64,000 nucleotides of DNA from positions 17,557-81,556 of the forward strand of contig JAMPAT010000017.1 in NCBI GenBank assembly GCA_023667095.1, in the 5' to 3' direction. The position numbers and the translations under genes were made by a program. This document shows positions 1 through 7,703 of the stretch, one piece after another. Within the stretch, counting starts at the first letter, position 1. Each line of letters starts with the position of its first letter. The stretch comes from Bacteroidales bacterium. Its GTDB lineage: Bacteria; Bacteroidota; Bacteroidia; Bacteroidales; UBA932. A model generated the notes under the pieces. That model was given only the letters and a program-made list of their open reading frames with translations. It did no database searches and was not told the DNA's origin.

Positions 1-375
1 CCTTACGAATATTTCATTCAGCCCGAACAGGCGGCAAAGTGCATAGACGCTTCCGATTCCCGTGATGCTTCCTGCAGATACGGATACCATTATCGATGCC
101 ATATTCCTGCGTATGGTCTCAATGTGGTCATAGAGCAGAAGCCCGAGGGCAACTACGCTCGGGCCGAGCAGGAATTCTATCATCCTGTTGGATTCCATAT
201 AGAATGAGCATGGGATGTCAAGTGCATTCAGGACAGCGATAATCACAGGTATACATATAAGGAAAGGGTGAAGCAGCGACAGCCCTGACCTGTTCTTGAC
301 CCATACTCCAAAGAGATATGACCCGATGGTCAATGTAAGCATCATCGGGACGTTCGTGAATATTTCCCTAACCAT
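1..375 (-). CDS. lrgB: LrgB/CidB-family membrane protein (3' end outside window)
   Basis: The reading frame on the minus strand starts at the ATG complementary to 373-375 and runs without a stop to base 1, so only the N-terminal 125 residues are present. It is very hydrophobic, with several predicted membrane helices and no signal-peptide cleavage site. It overlaps the end of the lrgA-type gene by 8 bp, the classic LrgA-LrgB arrangement. LrgA/LrgB proteins are holin-like partners implicated in murein hydrolase control and in pyruvate or metabolite transport. The assignment rests on hydrophobic pattern and gene pairing rather than on a single motif. Confidence 0.75.
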   Translation of the reverse strand, partial: MVREIFTNVPMMLTLTIGSYLFGVWVKNRSGLSLLHPFLICIPVIIAVLNALDIPCSFYMESNRMIEFLLGPSVVALGLLLYDHIETIRRNMASIMVSVSAGSITGIGSVYALCRLFGLNEIFVR

Positions 376-742
376 TTTTCCTATCCCTCCTATGCCTGTC
401 AATGAACCTTATGAAGCAGTCCTCTGTCCAGCCTGTCACGGCAAGGACGCATACTGTCGAGATGAATATAACGCCAAGCCATCCTACGATGTTTGCACTG
501 ATGATGCCCCATTGCTCCATTATGCCTATTGATGCCGGTATGAAGAATATTGTCATGTTCTTTGTGAGGAAATCTGCCACTGTCCTGATGTCTTCAGGCT
601 TTACGATCCTTGCGACAAGGGCAATGAACAGAAGTACCATCCCGCATACGCTCCCGGGGATGAAATGGCCCAGGAGCCACGAGCATATATTGCCCAGCAC
701 AAGGAAGAGCAATATGATGAAAATGCCTTTTACTATGTTCAT
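368..742 (-). CDS. lrgA: CidA/LrgA-family holin-like membrane protein
   Basis: The product has 124 residues and four hydrophobic segments, the usual size and topology of the family. The hallmark stretch around the first helix pair (LGHFIPGSVCGMVLLFIAL) matches the CidA/LrgA pattern of an 'IPGSVxGMxLL' motif. The charged C-terminus (DRHRRDRKNG) is cytoplasmic. The gene overlaps the downstream lrgB-type gene, so the two are probably translated together. A TATATTTG promoter box lies about 30 bp upstream on the same strand. Confidence 0.88.
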   Translation of the reverse strand: MNIVKGIFIILLFLVLGNICSWLLGHFIPGSVCGMVLLFIALVARIVKPEDIRTVADFLTKNMTIFFIPASIGIMEQWGIISANIVGWLGVIFISTVCVLAVTGWTEDCFIRFIDRHRRDRKNG

Positions 743-770
743 GTCAAGTCCGTTTTCTGTTTTCGGGCGG

Positions 771-778
771 CAAATATA
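771..778 (-). promoter_or_regulatory. Probable -7 box of the lrgAB promoter
   Basis: The minus strand reads TATATTTG, a perfect match to the Bacteroidetes TANNTTTG element, about 30 bp upstream of the lrgA start. A second TATATTTG faces the other way at 799-806, so the region is a divergent promoter. Confidence 0.55.
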
Positions 779-798
779 TTCTATTTTTCCTTATTTTG

Positions 799-806
799 TA
801 TATTTG
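799..806 (+). promoter_or_regulatory. Probable -7 box facing right
   Basis: TATATTTG on the plus strand, closely followed by TAAATTTG at 811-818. It could drive the thioredoxin-fold lipoprotein whose start lies about 200 bp downstream, or an ancestral gene now lost between 840 and 1000. Confidence 0.4.
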
Positions 807-1004
807 CCGGTAAATTTGACCGAAGGGCGAATTAGAGAATAGAAACAGAAAAGGCAAATCTTCCACAAGAAAGATTGCATTCTGATCGGAATATCCGAAT
901 ATGAACTTGAAAAACTCTATCCCGAAAAGATTGAAGGCACAATGCCGTCTATCAAAGAGATAGAAGCTAAATTATATGGTCAGACAAATTGCTGGATTAT
1001 GGAA

Positions 1005-1520
1005 ATGTCAAGAAAAATACGGCCGATGCTTCTGGCGATAGCTTCAATAATTGTGATGCCGTCGTGCATAATAGACAGGATACCGTCAGACGCTGCAGAT
1101 CTTCAGCCGGGAGACCGCGTCCCGGAATTCGCTATAACGCTTTCAGACGGCAGTACCTTGACAGATGAAATGCTCGCAGGGAAACCGTCCGTCATTGCAT
1201 TCTTCCATACCGGATGCGGTGACTGCCGTGAGGAACTGCCTGTGCTCCAGCATTTCTACAGGGACTATGGCAAAGATGTGAATGTCATCTGCATCAGCCG
1301 TGCGGAGGATGGAGCCTCCGTCTCATCATATTGGGCCGCCCATGGCCTGACCATCCCGTATTCCGCCCAGGATGACGCATCGCTGTATTACCGTTTCGCA
1401 AAGAATGTCATCCCGCGTGTCTATGTGGTGGACCGTAGCCTTGTCATCCGGAAGATATTTACAGATGACCCCGTTGCCTCATATGGGGAGCTTGTTGAGG
1501 CGGTTTCCATGGAAGAATGA
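1005..1520 (+). CDS. TlpA-like thioredoxin-fold lipoprotein
   Basis: From the ATG at 1005 the protein has 171 residues. A lipoprotein signal ends in a V-M-P-S-C lipobox (Cys about residue 21), and a peroxiredoxin/TlpA domain follows. The redox site is HTGCGDC near residue 85, a CxxC flanked by the FFHTGC context of TlpA/ResA-like disulfide oxidoreductases, with a cis-Pro segment VIPRVYVVD later. The predicted role is periplasmic thiol-disulfide exchange, anchored in a membrane. The open frame extends upstream to 942, and even to about 840 without a stop, but that extension precedes the signal peptide. It is better read as leftover sequence. An alternative ATG sits at 999. Confidence 0.8.
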   Translation: MSRKIRPMLLAIASIIVMPSCIIDRIPSDAADLQPGDRVPEFAITLSDGSTLTDEMLAGKPSVIAFFHTGCGDCREELPVLQHFYRDYGKDVNVICISRAEDGASVSSYWAAHGLTIPYSAQDDASLYYRFAKNVIPRVYVVDRSLVIRKIFTDDPVASYGELVEAVSMEE

Positions 1521-1550
1521 ATCGCGGTGCGGAAGAGGCTCGGTGTGTAG

Positions 1551-1745
1551 ATTGTGAAGACCCTGCTCCTCTGCAACCGGCAGCAGATACGGTTCAATCT
1601 ATTTGTGGCCAGGGAAGACAAACTTTTCAGTACAAGGAATTTCGGACATGCGTTGGGGATATCCAGTGTGTCTTTTGCTTCTGCAGAGAAACTTTATGAC
1701 ATGCTGGGAACTCCTGTCGGAGGGGCTTCCATAAAGTATGGTCAT
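1551..1745 (+). pseudogene. Fragment of a prolyl-tRNA deacylase (ProX/YbaK-like)
   Basis: The frame from 1554 encodes about 64 residues that read like the C-terminal half of ProX/YbaK editing domains: L-L-L-C-N-R-Q-Q, a central DK.F.T segment, then LGIS.VSFASAE..YDMLGTPVGGASI. In intact family members these motifs lie after about 90 residues, which are absent here because an in-frame TAG lies just upstream. The segment also ends in unrelated sequence abutting the convergent lipoprotein gene. It has lost both ends and is unlikely to be functional. Proteins of this family hydrolyse mischarged Ala-tRNA(Pro). Confidence 0.65.
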
Positions 1746-1746
1746 G

Positions 1747-2571
1747 CTACTCGTCCAATCCATCGGCAGTTGAAAATCTTGCAGTCGTTATTTCTGTGAT
1801 TGGTTCGCCTTTTTCGTTGATTCCATATGCTAAAATGACATAGGCCGTTCCTGGCTTTAAATAAGAAAATGTATTGACATACTTGGAAGTGAATATATTG
1901 TTGGCATGATTGTTCCAGTAATCTTCATTGTTGTAAAGCAAGATTAGCCTGATGAGTTGATAGATATTTTCATATTGCTGCTCAAGCACTGATTCTTCAA
2001 TTATATAAACATAAGACTTGATGTTCTTGTTTGAAGGCTCAATGCTTATTGTCAGTGCATTGCTTTGAATAATTGTCCCCTCAATTGTATATTTGCATTT
2101 TTCAGTCGGGGTAAATACTGGAGTGTGAAATAAACTGCGTGTCACCCCTGTGGTTACAGTACCATCGGGTTCAAGACCGAATATGCTCAAATAGTAATCG
2201 GTGTCAATGTCAAGATAATCAGAGCTTATCTCACTCTTGCCGTTCTTAAGCACTCCACGAAGATATTCTTCAGTTGTCTGATGGTTGACAACAGCTTCCC
2301 CTTCTATAATTTGAAGTGCATGGTCAATGAATTTATCATCTGTATTCCATTGCTCTTCAACAAATTCTTTTTTATCAAGACACATATAATATGAATGGCT
2401 TTCACCGTCCAAGGTAGGATTCACATGCACAGAAACACTGTGCCAATCCAGAGTGGTATATTCAATAGCAAACTGCTGCTCTACTGTCCCATGCCCTTTA
2501 TCAGTGTCGCATGAGACAATGGCTATAATTAATACTGTCAGGAAGACTTGCTGGGTGAATATGTTTTTCAT
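1747..2571 (-). CDS. Lipoprotein with FN3-like repeats, unknown function
   Basis: Starting at the ATG at 2571 gives 274 residues with a lipoprotein signal ending at Cys21 (A-I-V-S-C). The upstream ATG at 2610 would put 13 extra residues before the signal. The mature part looks like two tandem beta-sandwich modules. Each ends with the fibronectin-III-like pattern of a Y-x-L/I strand, a turn and a terminal F-x-T strand (YLSIFGLEPDGT...LFHT and YLKPGTAYVILAYG...ARFST). Such short lipoproteins are common in Bacteroidales and often surface-exposed. No enzymatic motif is seen. The gene stands alone, converging on the deacylase remnant. Confidence 0.7.
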   Translation of the reverse strand: MKNIFTQQVFLTVLIIAIVSCDTDKGHGTVEQQFAIEYTTLDWHSVSVHVNPTLDGESHSYYMCLDKKEFVEEQWNTDDKFIDHALQIIEGEAVVNHQTTEEYLRGVLKNGKSEISSDYLDIDTDYYLSIFGLEPDGTVTTGVTRSLFHTPVFTPTEKCKYTIEGTIIQSNALTISIEPSNKNIKSYVYIIEESVLEQQYENIYQLIRLILLYNNEDYWNNHANNIFTSKYVNTFSYLKPGTAYVILAYGINEKGEPITEITTARFSTADGLDE

Positions 2572-2646
2572 AAGAATCCATTTATACAGAATGTGACTAA
2601 GCTTTAACATAGTAAATATATATAAATTAAAGGCAATTTATGTGTT

Positions 2647-2883
2647 ATTTTCCGATTCTGCAAGAAAATGCATGATGAGAATCCAACAATCGGCATTCTG
2701 CTTGGTACAAGTAAAAACGCTACTGTAGTAAAGATGACCTTGACGGAAAAGAATACAGCAATACTTGCAAGCGAATATCATCTATATCTTCCGCCTCAGG
2801 AACAGCTGATAGGCGAAGTAGACAGCGTAAGGCAGGCAATGGCAGGTAAAATTGAATCCTATGTACCTGACCAGGAAACATAA
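2647..2883 (+). pseudogene. C-terminal remnant of a DUF1016 (YhcG-type PDDEXK) nuclease
   Basis: About 71 codons from 2668 encode the conserved tail of DUF1016/PDDEXK proteins: DENPTIGILLGTSKN..VVK followed by an A-S-E-Y-x-L-Y-L-P segment, then a short helix. Full-length members have about 330-380 residues with an N-terminal helical domain and the nuclease core. Here everything before the 'ENPTIGI' strand is missing and no ATG or promoter context precedes it. The piece is flanked by intact, oppositely oriented genes. Its presence beside another remnant at 1551-1745 marks this stretch as a decay zone. Confidence 0.65.
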
Positions 2884-2938
2884 GGTATTCCAATTGATTG
2901 CAGCATTTGTTGAGAAATTCAAGGGTGTCGGGGGAGAA

Positions 2939-4558
2939 CTATAATATGAACTCCGCTGCCGGGCATTCCAGGAATATCTCCGCACCAGTCATAGGATGCC
3001 GGAAAGTTATTGATTCGGCATGGAGGTACATCCTGCGGCAGTAGCGGCCGCCATACAGGAGGTCGCCGGCAATTGGGCAGCCAAGGCCTGAGGGATGAGA
3101 TGCGTGTACCCTGATCTGGTGGGTGCGGCCTGTGTGGGGGCTGAACCTTATTAGAGCCAGTCCTCTGTCTTCATCTGTGGAAAGCACTTCATATCCTGTA
3201 ACGGCAGGTTTGCCGTAGGTGTAGTCCACAATCTGGCGCGGACGGTCATCTATGTCCGGGCGCATCGGGAGGTCTATTGTGCCTCTGTCCCCTTTCTTTA
3301 GATTGCAGGCTTTCACCTGGTCAATCTCTTCCGGATTGACAGGTTGCGGTTTATCCGGATTTTCGACAATGGCCAGATATGTCTTGCTGATTTCCCTGTT
3401 CTCGAACTGTCTCTGCAATTCTTTCTGTACTCTTAAGGTCTTGGCTACGAGTATAATCCCAGATGTGTCCATGTCGAGCCGGTGGACAGAATACGCCGGT
3501 TGCGGGAGCCTCTCCAGAAGAGAAATCTGGCCGTCCTTTCCTGGGACGCAGAGCATTCCCGCTGGTTTTGCAACAGCAAGCATATATTCATCCTCCCAGA
3601 TTATTTCAGGAATCCAGCTGTCGTCAAATCCGTATGGATTGTCCACATTGAACCCTTTCAGCATCCATCTCAGGAGAGGACCGCATTTGCTGCTGCATGA
3701 AGGATAGAATTCACCGCATTTCCGGCTTCCATGGCTGTGACCTTGACATATATCATGCTGCAGACCGCCTGTTCCGGTACAGCAGGCATTGGCTTCTGGC
3801 TTATCTGCGCCGTCTGTGCTGTCTGCTTCGGCCATTCCTGCGCCCTCAATGACGTGGTATTCATACCAGAACTCTCCCATGGCGACAGGAGTAAGCCCAT
3901 GTGCAAACGCATATTGCAGCAGTTTCGGCGCAGCACATTCTCCAGTCCCTCCTGGAGGTACCAGCCCGTATCCTGCAAATATATCCAGTATCGATTTCTT
4001 TTCGCCAAGGGCGTTGAGCACTTCATATCTGGAGAAAATCCACTTCTGTAGATTGTCGGACATGGATTTGCGCTGCAGCTTAAGTGCCTGTACAGATGCA
4101 GAGCCGTTTCCTTCCGTCTCAACGGCAGAGGCGATCTGCCTGTTCAGCCCGCTGATTCTTGCCTCTTCTGTCTTGAAATGCCCCTCCGGGTCAAGAAGGT
4201 CAAAGACAGGTGGTACAAATCCCTCAATCATGTTCGTTCCTCCTGCAAGTCCGGAGAATGCTGCAATGTAGCCATAATGCTTATGCCCGTCTGCGCAGTC
4301 CTGGGAATGACCATCAGGCACGGCTTCCAGAGGATGTACATATTCAGGATAAGGCATTGCTGAAAGCTTCTCGTCTGCCGTTCCAATTCCGGAGCAACTC
4401 TCCCATGACACAACCAGGATGCCGAGCATCTTTCCCTCGCCGAAGGCTTTGCGCAGCCTTTCAGAAGAGTCAATCATGTCTATTACCTCACCGGCTGCCT
4501 TTCTGACTTCTGCCGAAGGCGCATATCTGAACGGATATGTAAATCTTGATTTCTGCAT
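2939..4558 (-). CDS. RluA-family RNA pseudouridine synthase with long N-terminal domain
   Basis: The product has 539 residues. The C-terminal ~230 residues are a canonical RluA catalytic domain: [14 protein letters not shown], the catalytic motif HRLDMDTSG with its Asp, KTYLA, and [13 protein letters not shown], followed by GDLLYGG. The first ~300 residues form a separate helical domain with coiled-coil character and a His/Cys-rich linker ([25 protein letters not shown]). Similar extended RluA proteins occur in Bacteroidales. The expected reaction is isomerisation of uridine to pseudouridine in rRNA or tRNA; the target site cannot be deduced. The stop is 15 bp from the upstream antiporter gene, so it is likely co-transcribed. 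Confidence 0.88.
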   Translation of the reverse strand: MQKSRFTYPFRYAPSAEVRKAAGEVIDMIDSSERLRKAFGEGKMLGILVVSWESCSGIGTADEKLSAMPYPEYVHPLEAVPDGHSQDCADGHKHYGYIAAFSGLAGGTNMIEGFVPPVFDLLDPEGHFKTEEARISGLNRQIASAVETEGNGSASVQALKLQRKSMSDNLQKWIFSRYEVLNALGEKKSILDIFAGYGLVPPGGTGECAAPKLLQYAFAHGLTPVAMGEFWYEYHVIEGAGMAEADSTDGADKPEANACCTGTGGLQHDICQGHSHGSRKCGEFYPSCSSKCGPLLRWMLKGFNVDNPYGFDDSWIPEIIWEDEYMLAVAKPAGMLCVPGKDGQISLLERLPQPAYSVHRLDMDTSGIILVAKTLRVQKELQRQFENREISKTYLAIVENPDKPQPVNPEEIDQVKACNLKKGDRGTIDLPMRPDIDDRPRQIVDYTYGKPAVTGYEVLSTDEDRGLALIRFSPHTGRTHQIRVHASHPSGLGCPIAGDLLYGGRYCRRMYLHAESITFRHPMTGAEIFLECPAAEFIL

Positions 4559-4572
4559 CCTTGCATAGATTG

Positions 4573-6048
4573 CTATGATTCATGGTCGGATATGATGAGC
4601 AGCCTGTCTCCTTCCTGCAGCTTCGCCTGTCCGTTTGGCACAATAAACTTGTCATCCCGTTTTATCATCATCACAAGCATTCCTTCCGGCAATTTCAGCT
4701 TTGCAAGTGTGTCTCCGTGTGTCAGTGACTCTTTTGTCAATGTGATTTCAGCCAGCTTGCCGGCCTCTTCCGGCACTTCGATCCCGAACATGTCATTCTC
4801 TTCCGTAGCCGGTGCATTCAGTTTCAGCAAAGATGCTGTGGATGTTATAGTGCTTCCCTGCAGTACAAGTGAAAGCAGGGTTATGAAGAAGACTATGTTG
4901 AATATCTGGTCGGAGCCCTCGATGCCTTCCACTACAGGATATGTAGCAAATATTATAGGTACGGCACCCCTTAGGCCAACCCATGATATGAATGCCCTGG
5001 ACCGCAGGTTTATATTCCTGAAAGGCAGCAGCGTAAGGAATACGCTTGCCGGCCTTGCCACGAGCATCATGAATGCACCTATAAGGAGTGCCATAGGCGC
5101 GAATTTCATCATTTCATGCGGCTCGACCAGCAGGCCGAGGGTAAGGAACATCCCTATCTGCATCAGCCATGTCATGCCGTCCATGAAGGAAGATATCTCT
5201 TTTCTGTTGGCTATCTTGTGGTTACCTATTATTATACCTGCGATATATACTGCCAGATATCCGTTGCCGTGAAGGAATCCTGTCACGGAGTATGTGAAGA
5301 ACACAATGCTCATGAGCATGATGGCGTACAGTGGGGTGTTGCGCAGATTTACCCTGTTGATTATCCATACGGTGGCATATCCCATGACGGCACCTGTGGC
5401 GGAACCGGAGACAAACTGCATCAGAAGTGTAATCAGGGCATCTGCAACAATGCTCCATGTGTCCATGTCGGCTGAACCTGGGCCGCTCAGCTGGCCGGCA
5501 ACCTGTATCAGGACAATGGTGAGTATATATGCCATCGGGTCGTTGCTTCCGCTCTCCAGTTCCAATGTCGGCTTAAGGTTGTATTTAAGGTTTATGTTCT
5601 TGCCCCTTAGTAGGTTGAATACTGCTGCAGAGTCTGTAGATGACATTGTGGCTGCCAGGAGGAAGCATGTCACAACCGGCAATGACAACGGGAACTTTTC
5701 CCAGCCTGAAAGCAGGTATATGAATCCTCCGGTCAATGCCGTTGTCAAGATTACACCTATTGTCGAGAGAGCAAGTCCTGGTGCAAGTATAGGCTTGATT
5801 TCCTTTATCTTGGTCTCAAGTCCTCCTGTAAACAGAATGATGCACAGTGCTGCGATGCCGACAAACTGTGCCTGCCTTGCATTGCTGAACTCCAGCCCGA
5901 GACCGTCGCTCCCGAACAGCATTCCTGCAAGCAGGAAGAGCAGGAGGGTAGGCAGCCCGAACCGGTAGCCGGCCTTGCTGATGAGAATGCTTGTGAATAT
6001 AAGTATCGAACCTACAAACAGCAGGTTCTCCGAGGTGAAATACATCAT
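4573..6048 (-). CDS. nhaP2: Potassium/proton antiporter (CvrA/NhaP2-type) with RCK_C domain
   Basis: Using the paired ATGs at 6048/6045 gives about 491 residues. The longer upstream frame adds 48 non-conserved residues. Twelve or so hydrophobic segments form a CPA1-type exchanger core. It includes the LLFLLAGMLFGSDGLG segment, the conserved SSTDSAAVF and LESGSNDPMAY motifs that carry transport Asp/Asn residues, and GLRGAVPIIFATYP. The last ~90 residues form a cytosolic RCK_C/TrkA_C regulatory domain (LPEGMLVMMIKRDDKFIVPNG...GDRLLIIS). The protein probably exchanges K+ (or Na+) for H+ at the inner membrane under ligand control. Confidence 0.9.
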   Translation of the reverse strand: MMYFTSENLLFVGSILIFTSILISKAGYRFGLPTLLLFLLAGMLFGSDGLGLEFSNARQAQFVGIAALCIILFTGGLETKIKEIKPILAPGLALSTIGVILTTALTGGFIYLLSGWEKFPLSLPVVTCFLLAATMSSTDSAAVFNLLRGKNINLKYNLKPTLELESGSNDPMAYILTIVLIQVAGQLSGPGSADMDTWSIVADALITLLMQFVSGSATGAVMGYATVWIINRVNLRNTPLYAIMLMSIVFFTYSVTGFLHGNGYLAVYIAGIIIGNHKIANRKEISSFMDGMTWLMQIGMFLTLGLLVEPHEMMKFAPMALLIGAFMMLVARPASVFLTLLPFRNINLRSRAFISWVGLRGAVPIIFATYPVVEGIEGSDQIFNIVFFITLLSLVLQGSTITSTASLLKLNAPATEENDMFGIEVPEEAGKLAEITLTKESLTHGDTLAKLKLPEGMLVMMIKRDDKFIVPNGQAKLQEGDRLLIISDHES

Positions 6049-6188
6049 TTTTTCTATTCCTTTGTTGTCTGTTCCATGTCTCCAGTTTTGTCTGCCCAAT
6101 CTCTCCGTCCACAAATCGGCCTCAAAACGTGGCTGACCCTTGCGAAAAAGACACCTTGGCCACGTTGGGCCTGCTAAATGTGGCTGAA

Positions 6189-6830
6189 TCAAAAAATCTG
6201 TCCATCAATGTATTGGCGGCACCATTGCTGGAGACCGCATCCATCGCACTTGGGCTTGCGTGCAGTACAGACATATCTTCCGTGCAGGATGAGCCAATGG
6301 TGTGCAAGCGGACGAAGCTCCGGGGAAATGTTACCTGTCAGGTCTTTCTCTACGGCCTCCACTGTGCTCCCGTCTGACAGCCCAATCCTGCGTGAAACCC
6401 TGAATACATGGGTGTCGACAGCAATGACTGGCTTGTTGTATACGACAGAGGCAATTACATTGGCCGTCTTTCTCCCGACTCCAGGCAGCTTCACAAGCAG
6501 ATCCGGGTCAGACGGAACTTCGCCGGCGAACTCGCCAAGCAAAGTCCGCGCCATTCCTATCAGGTTTTTCGCCTTGTTGTTCGGAAATGTTATTGACTTT
6601 ATCAGATCATATACCTCATCGAATGATGCTGATGCGAGATCTTCCGGTCCGGGGAAACGCCTGAATATCTCAGGAGTGTGCATGTTTACCCTGCGGTCAG
6701 TACATTGTGCGGAAAGTATTACCGCTATAAGAAGATGAAATGTCGAGTCGTAGTGAAGTTCTGTCTCTGCAACAGGCATGTTGTCTGAAAACCATCTGAT
6801 TATGCCTGCATATCTGTCCTGTGTCTCCAT
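6189..6830 (-). CDS. nth: Endonuclease III (DNA glycosylase/AP lyase)
   Basis: The product has 213 residues, the normal length for Nth. The helix-hairpin-helix LPGVGRKTANV contains the catalytic Lys, the catalytic Asp lies in AVDTHVFR, and four cysteines in the C-X6-C-X2-C-X5-C spacing near the C-terminus ligate a [4Fe-4S] cluster. It removes oxidised pyrimidines and cleaves the abasic site in base-excision repair. The gene lies 12 bp downstream of ftsE on the same strand. Confidence 0.95.
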   Translation of the reverse strand: METQDRYAGIIRWFSDNMPVAETELHYDSTFHLLIAVILSAQCTDRRVNMHTPEIFRRFPGPEDLASASFDEVYDLIKSITFPNNKAKNLIGMARTLLGEFAGEVPSDPDLLVKLPGVGRKTANVIASVVYNKPVIAVDTHVFRVSRRIGLSDGSTVEAVEKDLTGNISPELRPLAHHWLILHGRYVCTARKPKCDGCGLQQWCRQYIDGQIF

Positions 6831-6842
6831 TTGTAATGTATG

Positions 6843-7532
6843 TTATTCTGTCACCTCGGTACATCTCTCATCGCGGCATACCATCATCCTGCCCTTGTAC
6901 TGGCTGCAGATGTTCATGTTGTGCGTGACCATGACGATTGCCGTACCCTGCTCCCTGTTGATGCCGGTGAGAAGCTGCATGATTCCGTCCGCAGTCTCCG
7001 GGTCAAGGTTTCCTGTCGGTTCGTCCGCAATAATCACCTCCGGGGAATTGAGCAGGGATCTTGCGATTGCAATCCTCTGCTGCTCACCGCCGGACAGCTG
7101 GTGCGGCATCTTGTGCGCCTTGTGTGACATCTTCACTGATTCAAGCACCTCCCTGATCCTCCTGGACATCGCGGCCTTGTCCTTCCAGCCGGTTGCCTTC
7201 AGCACAAATTCAAGGTTTTCCTCGACACTTCTGTCCATGAGCAGCTGGAAATCCTGGAACACTACACCCATTTTTCTCCTCAGGAATGGTATCTCTTTCT
7301 CCTTTATGCCGTCCAGCCTGAATCCGCAGACGTGGCCCTCTCCGTTGCGCAGGCTGTTTTCCGCTATCGCAGTCCTTATTATCGAGGTCTTTCCTGTACC
7401 GACTTTCCCGACTATATAGACAAAGTCGCCAGGGTACACATCCATGTCCAGGCCATATATCACGGTGCTCTCACCGTTCATTATGTCAGCGTTCCTGAAA
7501 GAGATTACAGGTGCTTTTTCTTCCATATCCAT
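6843..7532 (-). CDS. ftsE: ABC ATPase FtsE (cell division)
   Basis: From the ATG at 7532 (or 7526) the product has about 229 residues, standard for FtsE. A longer frame to 7664 would begin upstream of the promoter box at 7662-7669. Visible motifs are Walker A GKVGTGKTS, Q-loop VVFQDFQLL, signature LSGGEQQR, Walker B VIIADEPTGNLD and the switch His in VTHN. FtsE works with the membrane protein FtsX to control septal murein hydrolases. No ftsX lies next to it here; unlinked ftsE and ftsX are seen in other Bacteroidetes. It starts the minus-strand run ftsE-nth-antiporter-rluA. Confidence 0.85.
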   Translation of the reverse strand: MDMEEKAPVISFRNADIMNGESTVIYGLDMDVYPGDFVYIVGKVGTGKTSIIRTAIAENSLRNGEGHVCGFRLDGIKEKEIPFLRRKMGVVFQDFQLLMDRSVEENLEFVLKATGWKDKAAMSRRIREVLESVKMSHKAHKMPHQLSGGEQQRIAIARSLLNSPEVIIADEPTGNLDPETADGIMQLLTGINREQGTAIVMVTHNMNICSQYKGRMMVCRDERCTEVTE

Positions 7533-7661
7533 GCTTTTTACCGTTATCGGGATGCCCCAAAAGCGGATTTCAGTTTGCCATAAGCCGTTTCCCTTGAAAA
7601 ACTGATCCTTCTTTCCGGTGATCAGTGCCGCATTTGGTGCTCTAAATTCACCATAAAGATA

Positions 7662-7669
7662 CAAATATA
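7662..7669 (-). promoter_or_regulatory. Probable -7 box for the ftsE operon
   Basis: TATATTTG on the minus strand, 130 bp upstream of the chosen ftsE start. It is back to back with the rightward TAAATTTG at 7682-7689. Confidence 0.5.
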
Positions 7670-7681
7670 CTGAAAAATGGC

Positions 7682-7689
7682 TAAATTTG
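7682..7689 (+). promoter_or_regulatory. Probable -7 box for the TPR gene
   Basis: TAAATTTG lies 15 bp before the paired ATGs at 7704/7707. It falls inside a longer possible reading frame that begins at 7677, which argues that translation really begins at 7704 or 7707 with a short leader. Confidence 0.5.
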
Positions 7690-7703
7690 TAAAAAATTAT
7701 GCG

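Noticed and set aside
840..1004. Extending the TlpA-like protein upstream to 942 or earlier
   Set aside because: The extension would put about 20 or more polar residues before the lipoprotein signal, which would block its recognition.
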